A DNA stretch of 64,000 nt from contig NZ_CP023278.1 in assembly GCF_002896875.1 (NCBI RefSeq), positions 5,340,501 to 5,404,500 of the forward strand, given 5' to 3'. This DNA is from Nostoc sp. CENA543. GTDB lineage: Bacteria > Cyanobacteriota > Cyanobacteriia > Cyanobacteriales > Nostocaceae. Positions within the stretch are counted from its first letter, which is position 1, and each line of letters starts with the position of its first letter. Of the stretch, positions 8,471-17,415 are shown one piece after another. Made by a program: the position numbers and the translations under genes. The notes under the pieces were generated by a model. That model did not search any database and had not been told where the DNA came from. It saw only the letters and a program-made list of their open reading frames with translations.

Positions 8471-10627
8471 CTATTGACTGGTGGTTGTTCTGGTCAATGC
8501 TCTGGTGGTAACAGCTCTTTGCAAGTCAACTAAGGCCCTGTTGTAATCTAATATCGCTGTGACACGATTACCTTCAGCTCTAGTTAATTCGTTTTCAGCG
8601 TTAATTACGTCTGTTTGTGTTCCTACACCAGCTTGGAACCGCAAACGCGCTAGGCGTAGTGATTCTCTGGCTTGTTCTAAAGCTGTGTTGGCAGTTTGGA
8701 CGTTGTTGAGGTTAGCTTGCTGTGTGAAGTAAGCTTGCTCAACTTGAAAACGAATTTGATTGCGTTGTTCGGCAAATCGAGTTTCGGCGATCGCAATATT
8801 TTTTCTGGCTTGAGCTGCTCTGGCTCTGGATGCACCACCGTCAAATATGTTCAAGCTGGCTCTGACTCCGAAGGAATAACCATCGGTGACGCTGACATCA
8901 TCATCGAACTGATCGAGTAAGTTATAGTTTGCTACTAAGCTGACTTGTGGCCCCAGGTTAGCTAGTGCTTGTCTGCGTTGTTGTTCGCTGATGTTGCGCT
9001 GTGCTAGTTGTTGTTGGAGTTCGGGGCGATTTTGATAAGCTAGGATGATGCTACTTTCTAAGGACTGTTGCCAAAGTCCTGCTACTTGCACGGGATCGGC
9101 AGCTTCGATGTTGACTGTTTGGGGCAAACTCAAGCGAGTTGCTAGGGTGCGACGAGAGATTTGTTGTTGAGAAATCGCACTGGTGAGTTCTTGTTGCGCG
9201 TTGGCTAAGTTAACTTGCGATCGCAATACGTCAAATCTTGTTCCTACCCCTGCTCTTTCTAATGCTTCCGCATCTCGTAAGCTGGCTTGAGAGTTTTCTA
9301 CTGCTGATCTGGCAATGCGAACCTGTTCGTCTGCCTGCTGTAAGTTGTAATATTCTGTAGCCACATTCCGCCGAATTTCTTCGGATTGGGTTTCTACAGC
9401 TAACTCACTAAAACGCACCTGTTCTTCTGCTTCTTTGATGGCGGCGTTGCGTCTACCTGATGTGTAGATGTCGTAGCTTAACTGTGCTTGACTGGTGAAA
9501 TCTGTACTTGGTTCATCGTTACCGCCTCCAGCCCTTTCTACACTAAGTTGGGAACTAGCGGATTGGCTGCGAGTAATATCAGCACTTACAGACACACTGG
9601 GAAATAAAGCTGCCTGTGCTTCTTTTAAAGAAGCTTGCGCTCTTTCTAATTCCAACAACGACACCTGCAAATCTCGATTATTGCGCCGTGCGATTTCTAA
9701 AGCCTGCTCTAAAGTAATACGCTGATTTTCCTGGGTTGTCACTTCCTGAGTTTGCGTAGGAAAGAGCAGGGGATTGGACTTGGGAGTCAGACTAGCTGGT
9801 ACTTCCACACCGTTATTGACTGGTGCGGGTATAGTGGCTGGTGCTGATTCCACAGGAGACGGTGCAGGTGTAGTGGCTGGTGCTGACTCCACAGGAGATG
9901 GCGCAGGCGTAGTTGCTGGTGCTGACTCCACAGGAGATGGTGCCAGATCAGGATTATTTTGTGCAAGTTGCTTACTTGACCATTGAGACTGGGGACAATT
10001 AGTCGCTAAAATCAGCGTTGCCGCAGTTCCTGGTTGTAGTGAGCAACTATTGGCTGCCAACAGTTGAGCTGCACCTGCACCTTGAACAGATGCTTGTAAT
10101 GCTATTGGTAACTGAGTTTTGAGATTTTTTGCTGCGGCTAGTTTGGATAGAGAATTAGTTGCAGGTGCTACAGATGTGACTAACTCTAGTTGATTACTAG
10201 CTAAGTTACTTGGCTTTTGATTATTTGTTAACCGATTCTGCTTGAGCCTTTGAATCCAATCGCGATTAGGTGACAGACTGACAATTTTAACTTCCTTTTG
10301 GGATGATTTTTGTTCGTTAGTAATACCAGTATTTTCTGTCAATCCAACTGCATTACTCTTACTACTTAAATCTGCTGCATTAACTTCAGATAAATCAGAT
10401 TTTTCAGTGGACTGGGAGAAATCTGGATTTATATCTTTTGGTAGTTGTGTCTGAGCATTGTCTGCTACCAAGGTTTGACTATCGTTAGCAGTCAAAACAC
10501 TAGGAGAAGAAGCTAATTGTACACTACTTACCTTCACGCCCTCAGCCACAGCTGGTTGAGTTGCCAATACAGCTGCTGTTACACCAGGTAAAAAACAGAA
10601 ACTATAAAGTAATTGTTGTCCTTTCAC
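8471..10627 (-). CDS. hgdD: TolC-family outer-membrane efflux protein (HgdD-like)
   Basis: The product is 718 residues. GTG start at 10627 is preceded by GAGGGG about 5 bases upstream. A signal peptide (PGVTAAVLATQPAVAEG, about residues 14-31) is followed by a long Ser/Asn/Gln-rich linker. Three 13-residue proline-rich repeats (APSPVESAPATTP) come next, at about residues 228-270. The TolC domain starts near 300 (ITLEQALEIARRNNRDLQV) and shows the typical two-fold repeat of long amphipathic helices to the C-terminus. In Anabaena, HgdD is the outer-membrane partner for type I secretion and glycolipid export during heterocyst envelope formation. The gene lies directly downstream of kaiC, the same neighbourhood I recall for Anabaena hgdD. 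The long pre-domain linker probably spans peptidoglycan or periplasm. Confidence 0.88.
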   Translation of the reverse strand: MKGQQLLYSFCFLPGVTAAVLATQPAVAEGVKVSSVQLASSPSVLTANDSQTLVADNAQTQLPKDINPDFSQSTEKSDLSEVNAADLSSKSNAVGLTENTGITNEQKSSQKEVKIVSLSPNRDWIQRLKQNRLTNNQKPSNLASNQLELVTSVAPATNSLSKLAAAKNLKTQLPIALQASVQGAGAAQLLAANSCSLQPGTAATLILATNCPQSQWSSKQLAQNNPDLAPSPVESAPATTPAPSPVESAPATTPAPSPVESAPATIPAPVNNGVEVPASLTPKSNPLLFPTQTQEVTTQENQRITLEQALEIARRNNRDLQVSLLELERAQASLKEAQAALFPSVSVSADITRSQSASSQLSVERAGGGNDEPSTDFTSQAQLSYDIYTSGRRNAAIKEAEEQVRFSELAVETQSEEIRRNVATEYYNLQQADEQVRIARSAVENSQASLRDAEALERAGVGTRFDVLRSQVNLANAQQELTSAISQQQISRRTLATRLSLPQTVNIEAADPVQVAGLWQQSLESSIILAYQNRPELQQQLAQRNISEQQRRQALANLGPQVSLVANYNLLDQFDDDVSVTDGYSFGVRASLNIFDGGASRARAAQARKNIAIAETRFAEQRNQIRFQVEQAYFTQQANLNNVQTANTALEQARESLRLARLRFQAGVGTQTDVINAENELTRAEGNRVTAILDYNRALVDLQRAVTTRALTRTTTSQ

Positions 10628-10731
10628 CGCATCCCCTCACACGAAAATCAATCTGGCGGCAGAAAACTTTTCTTCACAACAGAATATAGCACGATACTAA
10701 ATTAAAGTAGGAATATAGTACGATACCAAAT

Positions 10732-12291
10732 CTAGGAATCGGAACCCTGTTTATCTTCAAAACGTCTAACTATGCGAGAAAGTTCCGCCTTTTCATCAAT
10801 ACTAACGCGGGTAGGCGCACCACTCACAATTCTTTCATAGTTACGGAAAGAATCTTTAATTTCTGGGCCGTCGGCAGTGATATTGTACTCACGAATACCT
10901 TTATCATGCCATGATCCCCGCATCTTAAATACGTTGATTGCCCGCGACATTTCTCCACGAATTTCGACATATTGTAGCATCAAAATTGTGTCTGTAATTG
11001 TGGAAATATGGGAATCTGTAATGGAATGTGATCCCATAAATTGGTCGGTGGTGTTAGTAAAGAAACCAGTGATTTCTTCTTGTTTGGCATACCCTGTAAC
11101 ACCAATGACAAATTGCCGGAAAGCATTATTGCTGACTCCTCTAGCTAGAGCCGAAAGAGAGTCAATGGCGATGCGTGCTGGTTTAAACTCAGCAATTTCT
11201 GATTTAATAATTTGCAGGTGATCTTCTAAACCAGTAGACTCTGGATAGGTACAAATAATTTTGAGTAATCCCTGACGTTCTAATTCTTCAAAATCAATGC
11301 CCCACGAGTAAGCATTTCGAGATAATTGAGCGCGGGATTCTTCATAGGCAAATAAGATGGCTCGTTCACCATGAACGCAGCCATTTTGTAAAAACTTACT
11401 GACTAATAATGTCTTACCTGTACCTGTAGCACCGGTAGCTAAAATAATTGAATCTTTGAAGAAACCACCGCCACACATTTCATCTAAGGTTTTGACACCA
11501 GAAGAAACACGGACATTGGATGATCTTTGGGTGAGGCGCATCGCACCCAAGGGGAAGATATTTACTCCCTCATTGGTAATGGTGAAAGGATATTCTCCTT
11601 TCATGTGGGTTGTTCCCCGTAATTTGAGGATTTCAATGGTGCGGCGGCGACGTTCTCCTTCTAAAACGTTGCGAACAATCACCACATTATCAGAAACAAA
11701 TTCTTCTACACCAAAGGAAGCTACAGGGCCATATTCCTCACTTCTTTCTGTAGTGATCACTGTGGTGACATTCAATTGCTTTAAGCGCGCTACTAAGCGA
11801 AAAATTTCCCGGCGGACTACTCCTACTGCTTCATACTGTTGAAATACGGCGGTGATGGAGTCGATAGAAACCCGTTTCGCTTTGTATTTGCGAATAGCAT
11901 ATTGTAACCGCTCAATTAAAGCGGATAAGTCGAAATTGCCTACGATGTCTTGACCTTCAGGATCTGGAGACGCATCGAGAATAAATAATTTACCTTCGTT
12001 AATTAACTGTTGTAAATTCCAGCCAAAGATATGAGCATTTTTAATGATGTCACTAGGGGATTCTTCAAAGGTAACAAATACCCCTGGATCATCGAAATAG
12101 GTGATGCCGTTATAAAGAAACTGTAGAGATAATAGTGTTTTCCCTGTCCCTGAAGTGCCACTGACTAGGGTCGTTCTACCTACTGGTAAACCCCCGTGAC
12201 TGATGTCATCAAAGCCTTCAATCATGGTGCGGATTTTTTCCACACCAGCACTCGATATAGGGTTTGCTGCTTGTTGTTCGTTATCGCTCAT
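10732..12291 (-). CDS. kaiC: Circadian clock ATPase/autokinase KaiC
   Basis: The product is 519 residues, full length for KaiC, with duplicated RecA-like halves. The CI half has Walker A GTSGTGKT (45-52) and catalytic Glu76-Glu77. The CII half has Walker A GATGTGKT near 287-294. The autophosphorylation pair is Ser430-Thr431 (SHISTITD), one residue offset from S. elongatus S431/T432. The A-loop/tail region (KDSFRNYERIVSG) that KaiA pulls on is present. KaiC forms a hexamer whose phosphorylation cycle times gene expression through output kinases. The gene follows kaiB by 77 bases in the order kaiA-kaiB-kaiC, with hgdD after it. Confidence 0.98.
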   Translation of the reverse strand: MSDNEQQAANPISSAGVEKIRTMIEGFDDISHGGLPVGRTTLVSGTSGTGKTLLSLQFLYNGITYFDDPGVFVTFEESPSDIIKNAHIFGWNLQQLINEGKLFILDASPDPEGQDIVGNFDLSALIERLQYAIRKYKAKRVSIDSITAVFQQYEAVGVVRREIFRLVARLKQLNVTTVITTERSEEYGPVASFGVEEFVSDNVVIVRNVLEGERRRRTIEILKLRGTTHMKGEYPFTITNEGVNIFPLGAMRLTQRSSNVRVSSGVKTLDEMCGGGFFKDSIILATGATGTGKTLLVSKFLQNGCVHGERAILFAYEESRAQLSRNAYSWGIDFEELERQGLLKIICTYPESTGLEDHLQIIKSEIAEFKPARIAIDSLSALARGVSNNAFRQFVIGVTGYAKQEEITGFFTNTTDQFMGSHSITDSHISTITDTILMLQYVEIRGEMSRAINVFKMRGSWHDKGIREYNITADGPEIKDSFRNYERIVSGAPTRVSIDEKAELSRIVRRFEDKQGSDS

Positions 12292-12368
12292 TGTTGCTTG
12301 ATAAATGGGTACTGCACCCAGATTCTTAATTATTAAATGTTGTTGATTTTAATCGTTTTTTTAGAAGT

Positions 12369-12695
12369 TTAAAGATTGTCTTGCTCTTCCCAATCTTCTT
12401 CATTCAATTCTTCATACAGCAGATCTAAACCAATCAATACCCTTTCTCGGTCTGAAAGATCACCGATGATTTTGCGGACGGGCGGCGGCAAAATCTTAGA
12501 TAGTGTTGGGGTAGCTAATATCTTATCTTCTTCTGCTAATTGCGGATTTTTTAATACATCAATGACTTTCAGGGCATAAATGCCTTGAAATTCCTGATCT
12601 AAAATATTTTTAAGAGTTTTGAGGGCCCTGACTGAATTCGGCGTGTTCCCTGCTACATAAAGCTTGAGAACATAGGTTTTTCTGGCTTTTGTCAT
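12369..12695 (-). CDS. kaiB: Circadian clock protein KaiB
   Basis: The product is 108 residues. It has the KaiB thioredoxin-like/fold-switching signature ([61 protein letters not shown]) and the usual acidic C-terminal tail. KaiB in its fold-switched state binds the KaiC CI ring at night and sequesters KaiA. It lies 77 bases upstream of kaiC and 54 bases downstream of kaiA on the same strand. Confidence 0.98.
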   Translation of the reverse strand: MTKARKTYVLKLYVAGNTPNSVRALKTLKNILDQEFQGIYALKVIDVLKNPQLAEEDKILATPTLSKILPPPVRKIIGDLSDRERVLIGLDLLYEELNEEDWEEQDNL

Positions 12696-12749
12696 ACAGA
12701 GAAAAGTTAAAAATTCACATGATAAATGAGGGGAATTGAAGATGTATAT

Positions 12750-13058
12750 CTATTTAAAAATAGCACTCCGATAAACTTCACATAGATGCGCTAGGATTTC
12801 TATGAGAGTAAGGCGGTAGTCTAGTAATGTTTCATCGCTCCTCCCTTCTAATTGTAGCTGCTTGGAAAATTCATCAATTAGTTCCATATGAATTTCTATA
12901 ATTTGTGGCACAGGAATATTAGCACAAAATACTGCATTGATAAATTTATCGATTCTTTCTTTGAGTGCTTTGTCTGTAGTAAAGTAATTAATGAGAATGT
13001 CTCGATAATCTGATTTGAGTTGCTGCAACAATACTTGTCGGTCAACTTCTGGATTCAT
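12750..13058 (-). CDS. kaiA: Short KaiA: C-terminal KaiC-activating domain only
   Basis: I place the start at ATG 13058 (MNPEVDRQVLLQQLK), giving 102 residues, the length I recall for the short KaiA of Anabaena-type cyanobacteria. The product is the KaiA four-helix C-terminal domain (DYRDILINYF, VPQIIEIHMELIDEFSKQL, RLTLIEILAHLCEVYRSAI), which dimerises and stimulates KaiC autophosphorylation. The N-terminal pseudo-receiver domain of S. elongatus KaiA is absent. The frame remains open upstream to an ATG at 13316, which would give 188 residues, but the extra 86 residues do not look like a pseudo-receiver. First gene of the kaiABC-hgdD run. Confidence 0.85.
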   Translation of the reverse strand: MNPEVDRQVLLQQLKSDYRDILINYFTTDKALKERIDKFINAVFCANIPVPQIIEIHMELIDEFSKQLQLEGRSDETLLDYRLTLIEILAHLCEVYRSAIFK

Positions 13059-13977
13059 GTGCTGACAAACCTGCTGTATTTTTTGCTGTTGGTCGGCAAA
13101 GGCATAGGGATATTTACTAGTAAAGTTTTCATTAATTGTGAGATATAACCGTTTGAGGCAGTAATAAATCTGATATGTGATTTCGACCCCTAAAATTAGA
13201 GAGCCGCTAAAATCCCATAACCACGCATTTAATCGAGAGTTGTTTGCTATTGTGTGGGTTGACTGATCTAAATTTTTTTTAACATTTGGTCGGAGAATCA
13301 AGATTGGTAGTAGCATTTACATACTTATATATCTCTCTTTAATCACTATGCAAGATGACAGGTGCAGTTAGTCATTGATGGCAATTACGTAAGTCTTCAC
13401 TCAAGAATTTAGAGCAAGATTATGTATAGATCATCGGCTCCTCTGGCAATCACAATCACTTGGCGGGTGGGAAAATTGGGAGAAAGGTCAGGATAGCTGG
13501 TTAGTATCTCAGTTTAGTTGCCGAAGAAAAACATAACTTAATTTATGATTTGCATATGTATATCTGTCTAAATAAGGATTTTCTATTTTACTCCTTGATA
13601 AGATACTTAAACGAACTTAAAGTATTGTCGCATTTTCAATAATTATAATTCCTCAAGGTTCTAAAGCGAATCTTTGAAGGCATAATTGTTTTAGCTGTTG
13701 CTATTGATGAAAAACAAAAAATGCCAGTGGCGAAGTATTCATGGTTGTTCAAAGAGATTTGAACGTGGTCGGAGTAACAGGCCGCAGTTGGCTGACTATT
13801 GAAATGAAACGCCTTTGTTCCAGAGAACCTATGCCATTAATTCAATAGTAAAAAAGCTGGACAAGATCGCTGATATGAGTCTTCTGAAAGAATACTGCTT
13901 CAGGCGCGATCGCTATTTGCCCCTGCGCTGATGGTGAAGCCAGAGGCGTTCACAAGAAGAATGACCCCCCAAGCCGT
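13059..13977. other. Divergent spacer between kaiA and the hybrid kinase gene
   Basis: The spacer holds an in-frame extension of kaiA to 13316, discussed under kaiA. The remaining 660 bases contain no gene I can support. Two HIP1-type segments and a GATCGC-rich stretch lie near 13865-13915. Both the kai promoter and the kinase promoter must lie here, but I cannot place them. Confidence 0.6.
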
Positions 13978-16900
13978 ATGTCAATGCTACAGAATCCGCT
14001 TTATGAATTTCTAGCAACTGGCAATAGTTGCTGGGAAACCAGCACTCTGGCAGAGACGCTGGAGATGTTTGAGCAGAAGCAGTGCGATCGCTTAATCATA
14101 GTCAATCAACACTATTGTCCCATCGGGGTGCTTCACTCGGCGCGGTTAACGCAGCAGGTTATGCTCAATGCTGGAGATGGGCAAATTGCAAATTATTTAC
14201 AACAACCAATCTCGCAATTGGGTCAAACGGTCATTGAGCCAATACAAATATTACCAGCTAGTTATTGTGTAGAGCAATTGAGTTCATGGTGGCATTATCA
14301 CATTAGCCAAGCCAACGCATTAGAGTTAGTCTTAGTAGATGGGGATGGGAAGTTTTTAGGACTACTCAATAGTGTGCGCCTCTTAAACGCCTTGGCTAAA
14401 GCCCAAGTAGCCATGAATTACCATCACAACCACCCAGCATCAACACATCAAGATAGCACCATTGTCAGTAACAGTAGAGTCAGGCGATCGCGATCGCCCC
14501 ATCGCCAACCCCAAGGATACAAATCACTAGTACAATTATTAGAACAACTACCTTGGCCTTTAATGTTGCAAACTAGCACAGGTCTGGTGTTAACGCAAAA
14601 TCTGGCATGGTGGCAACAATTAGGCACATTAAAAGATCCCGAAGGTATTAGGCAACAAGTTGAGGCGATTTTAGCCGCTACCCGCATCAAACAGCCAGAA
14701 TACGCCAACCCCAAAGCTGCCAAAATTTATGCTCGTGGCTACGGTAAGATTTTCCAGCAAAATGAAACCTTACCCATCACTGAGTTACCTGGTTTCAAAC
14801 CCCTTAACTCACAAGTAACATCACCAGATAGCATTTCCACCGGAGGTCGTTGTTTTTTAGACAGTCGCCTTGGTATTTGTACTTGCATTGTAGAAGTGCA
14901 GAGTGGTCAAGAACGGATTTGGCAATTTACCAAAATTCCCCTAGATAGTCCAGATTTAAAATTTCCCCACTCCGAATCAGCCACAACCATAGAGGATGAT
15001 AACTTGTGGCTAGTCTCAGCCACCGATGTCACCGAACAACAGCAACTTTATAAAGAACTATCAGCTAAAAATGCTGACTTGATTCAACTCAACCGCTTAA
15101 AAGATGAATTTTTAGCTTGTATTAGCCATGAACTCAAAACCCCCTTGACCGCCGTTTTGGGACTATCGCGGTTATTAGTAGATCAGCAATTAGGGGAACT
15201 CAATGAACGTCAAGCTAGATATGCAGGCTTAATTCATCAAAGTGGTCGCCATTTGATGAGTGTAGTTAACGATATTTTAGACCTCACCCGTATGGAAACG
15301 GGACAAATGGAGTTGACCCCATCACCTGTAAATATACAATCTGTTTGCGATCGCGCCTTGGCAGAAGCCAAAGCTATTCACAGCCAAACCAGCAAAACTA
15401 CCTCAACAAACCAAAAATCTCCCCCTCGGTCATCAGAACCTGTCTTTACAATGACTATTGAACCAGGGTTAGAGTCAATTACCGCCGATGAATTACGCCT
15501 GCGTCAAATGTTGGTACATCTATTGTCCAACGCCTTTAAATTTACAGAAATCTCTGGTGAAATCGGTTTGAGAGTCAATCTTTGGGAAGGATGGATTGCT
15601 TTTACCGTTTGGGACACAGGGATCGGAATTCCCGAACATCAACAGCACTTAATTTTCCAGAAATTCCAACAGCTAGAAAACCCCTTAACGCGTCAGTTTG
15701 AAGGTACAGGCTTGGGACTAGTCTTAACCAGGGCTTTAGCGCGTCTTCACGGTGGTGATGTCAGTTTCTTATCTCAAGAAGGTAAAGGTAGCCAATTTAC
15801 TCTACTTTTACCACCCAGTCCACCCAGCACCGGTTTTGTTGAATCTGAAACCAGAAGCACAGAAGTAAATAACAGCGATAACTTGGGAAATCTCCAGCGT
15901 GTCAGTCCAAGCGGGAAACCTCAAGCAATTTCTTCTCAACGCTTAGTTTTAATAGTCGAAACCGTCGCCAGATACATTCAAGACTTAACCGAACTACTCA
16001 AAAATCACGGTTATCGAGTGGTTATCGCCCGTTCTGGAACAGAAGCCGTAGAAAAAGCCCGTCGCCTACAACCACAAGCCATATTTTTAAATCCTCTCTT
16101 ACCCTTGCTATCTGGTTGGGATGTCCTCACATTACTCAAATCTGATCCCGCCTTACGTCATTTGTCCGTCATTGTCACAGCTACTGGTGCAGACAAAGAA
16201 CAAGCACTGGCTAATCAAGCTGATGGTTTTTTGAGTTTACCAGTAGAAGCCCAATCTCTAACACCTTTGTTAGAAAAACTGTGTGCGCCAAGCAAAAACC
16301 AACAACCCAGTATTAACAATAGTCAAGAAAATCCACCCCATAAAACCCTAAGAATTCTTAGATTAGTTGATTCTGATGCACAATCAATCAATCCCCATTC
16401 CTCATTACAAGAACATCGGGTGATTGAAGTCGATGATTTAGATCAAGCTGAACTACTAGCCAGAGTCTGGCAATTTGATGTCGTTTTACTAGATGTAGAT
16501 AATTCCCTCGCCCAAACTTACTTACAACAACTCAGTCAGCATCCTCGGTTAGCTAGCTTACCCTTAGTAACTTGCGATGTTAACACTACCCTCACCGCAT
16601 CGCAAATTCCTGGTTTGTCAGTATTTCCCTGTTTAACACCACTCAATCAAGACGATAGCAACAGTCAAAAAGACACCTTATTGTCTGTCTTGCAAATCGC
16701 CTCTGGAGTTTGCTATCCCCCAAACATTTTAGTGGTAGATTTAACCATGCTCCAGGATTTACCACAGACTAAACGCAAACCGGTCAAAGCTTACAGGGAG
16801 AAAAATTCCTCTGTCAACCCAGGAAATAGCGAAAGAGGTACAGAATGGTTTCAAGCCCTCATTCAATATTTGCAAACAGCCGGATTCAAAGCGACAATAG

Positions 16901-17247
16901 CCCGTTGTTGGGCAGAAGTTTTACAACAAATGCGTCATCAAAGTGTAGATTTATTACTAATTTGTTTAGGCAATGCTGCTATCCATCCAGAAGTATTAAA
17001 AGCTTTAAAAACCTTGCAAGATTTACCCTTAGATTTACCACCAGTTGTAGTCATTGATCAAAGGTTACATCGGTCATCACTTAATTCCCGCACTAAAACT
17101 GCTCAGGATAAAAATGATCTGCAATCAATAGCAGATATTTTAAATGCGATCGCCACTAAAATCGTTCCTCGTTCGATCTCAATGGAAGAACTCTTAAACC
17201 AAATAAATCAATCTTTAAAACTCAAAGTACGACAGGAAAAATCTTAA
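13978..17247 (+). CDS. Hybrid sensor histidine kinase with N-terminal CBS-like pair and degenerate C-terminal receivers
   Basis: The product is 1089 residues and has no membrane segment. Two CBS-like motifs lie at about 18-65 and 90-145 (LIIVNQHYCPIGVLHSARL; LVLVDGDGKFLGLLNSVRL), followed by a PAS-like region to about 350. The kinase core has the H-box ISHELKTPL with His384, N-box Asn518, G1 DTGIGIP from Asp546, and G2 GTGLGL from Gly576. Three receiver-like domains follow. The first (about 655-770) has Asn705 where the phosphoacceptor Asp should be. The second has LLDVDN with Asp839 but an atypical surround. The third (about 920-1060) lacks a candidate Asp (LLLICLGN). It is divergent from kaiABC. 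A clock-input or output role is suggested by position only. Confidence 0.88.
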   Translation: MSMLQNPLYEFLATGNSCWETSTLAETLEMFEQKQCDRLIIVNQHYCPIGVLHSARLTQQVMLNAGDGQIANYLQQPISQLGQTVIEPIQILPASYCVEQLSSWWHYHISQANALELVLVDGDGKFLGLLNSVRLLNALAKAQVAMNYHHNHPASTHQDSTIVSNSRVRRSRSPHRQPQGYKSLVQLLEQLPWPLMLQTSTGLVLTQNLAWWQQLGTLKDPEGIRQQVEAILAATRIKQPEYANPKAAKIYARGYGKIFQQNETLPITELPGFKPLNSQVTSPDSISTGGRCFLDSRLGICTCIVEVQSGQERIWQFTKIPLDSPDLKFPHSESATTIEDDNLWLVSATDVTEQQQLYKELSAKNADLIQLNRLKDEFLACISHELKTPLTAVLGLSRLLVDQQLGELNERQARYAGLIHQSGRHLMSVVNDILDLTRMETGQMELTPSPVNIQSVCDRALAEAKAIHSQTSKTTSTNQKSPPRSSEPVFTMTIEPGLESITADELRLRQMLVHLLSNAFKFTEISGEIGLRVNLWEGWIAFTVWDTGIGIPEHQQHLIFQKFQQLENPLTRQFEGTGLGLVLTRALARLHGGDVSFLSQEGKGSQFTLLLPPSPPSTGFVESETRSTEVNNSDNLGNLQRVSPSGKPQAISSQRLVLIVETVARYIQDLTELLKNHGYRVVIARSGTEAVEKARRLQPQAIFLNPLLPLLSGWDVLTLLKSDPALRHLSVIVTATGADKEQALANQADGFLSLPVEAQSLTPLLEKLCAPSKNQQPSINNSQENPPHKTLRILRLVDSDAQSINPHSSLQEHRVIEVDDLDQAELLARVWQFDVVLLDVDNSLAQTYLQQLSQHPRLASLPLVTCDVNTTLTASQIPGLSVFPCLTPLNQDDSNSQKDTLLSVLQIASGVCYPPNILVVDLTMLQDLPQTKRKPVKAYREKNSSVNPGNSERGTEWFQALIQYLQTAGFKATIARCWAEVLQQMRHQSVDLLLICLGNAAIHPEVLKALKTLQDLPLDLPPVVVIDQRLHRSSLNSRTKTAQDKNDLQSIADILNAIATKIVPRSISMEELLNQINQSLKLKVRQEKS

Positions 17248-17336
17248 GGTATTGCTCATCCCAATTTTGGATTTTAAATCTATTCAATCGAAAATCTAAA
17301 ATCTAAAATTCCCAATCCCCAATACCAGAAAAAGTA

Positions 17337-17371
17337 AAAAGGCAAAATAATCTTTTCTTTTTTTGCCTTTT
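17337..17371. terminator. Candidate terminator hairpin between convergent genes
   Basis: AAAAGGCAAAA (17337-17347) is followed by a T-rich loop and the complement TTTTGCCTTTT (17361-17371). A+T-rich stems with flanking T and A runs suit termination from either side, here between the hybrid kinase and the glycosyltransferase gene. Confidence 0.45.
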
Positions 17372-17415
17372 GCCTTTTGCTTTTATCCCCAGTCCCCAGC
17401 CCCCTCACCTATTGA

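Noticed and set aside
13059-13316. Full-length KaiA with pseudo-receiver
   Set aside because: The upstream residues lack the alternating strand/helix pattern of a receiver and total only 86, too few for the domain.
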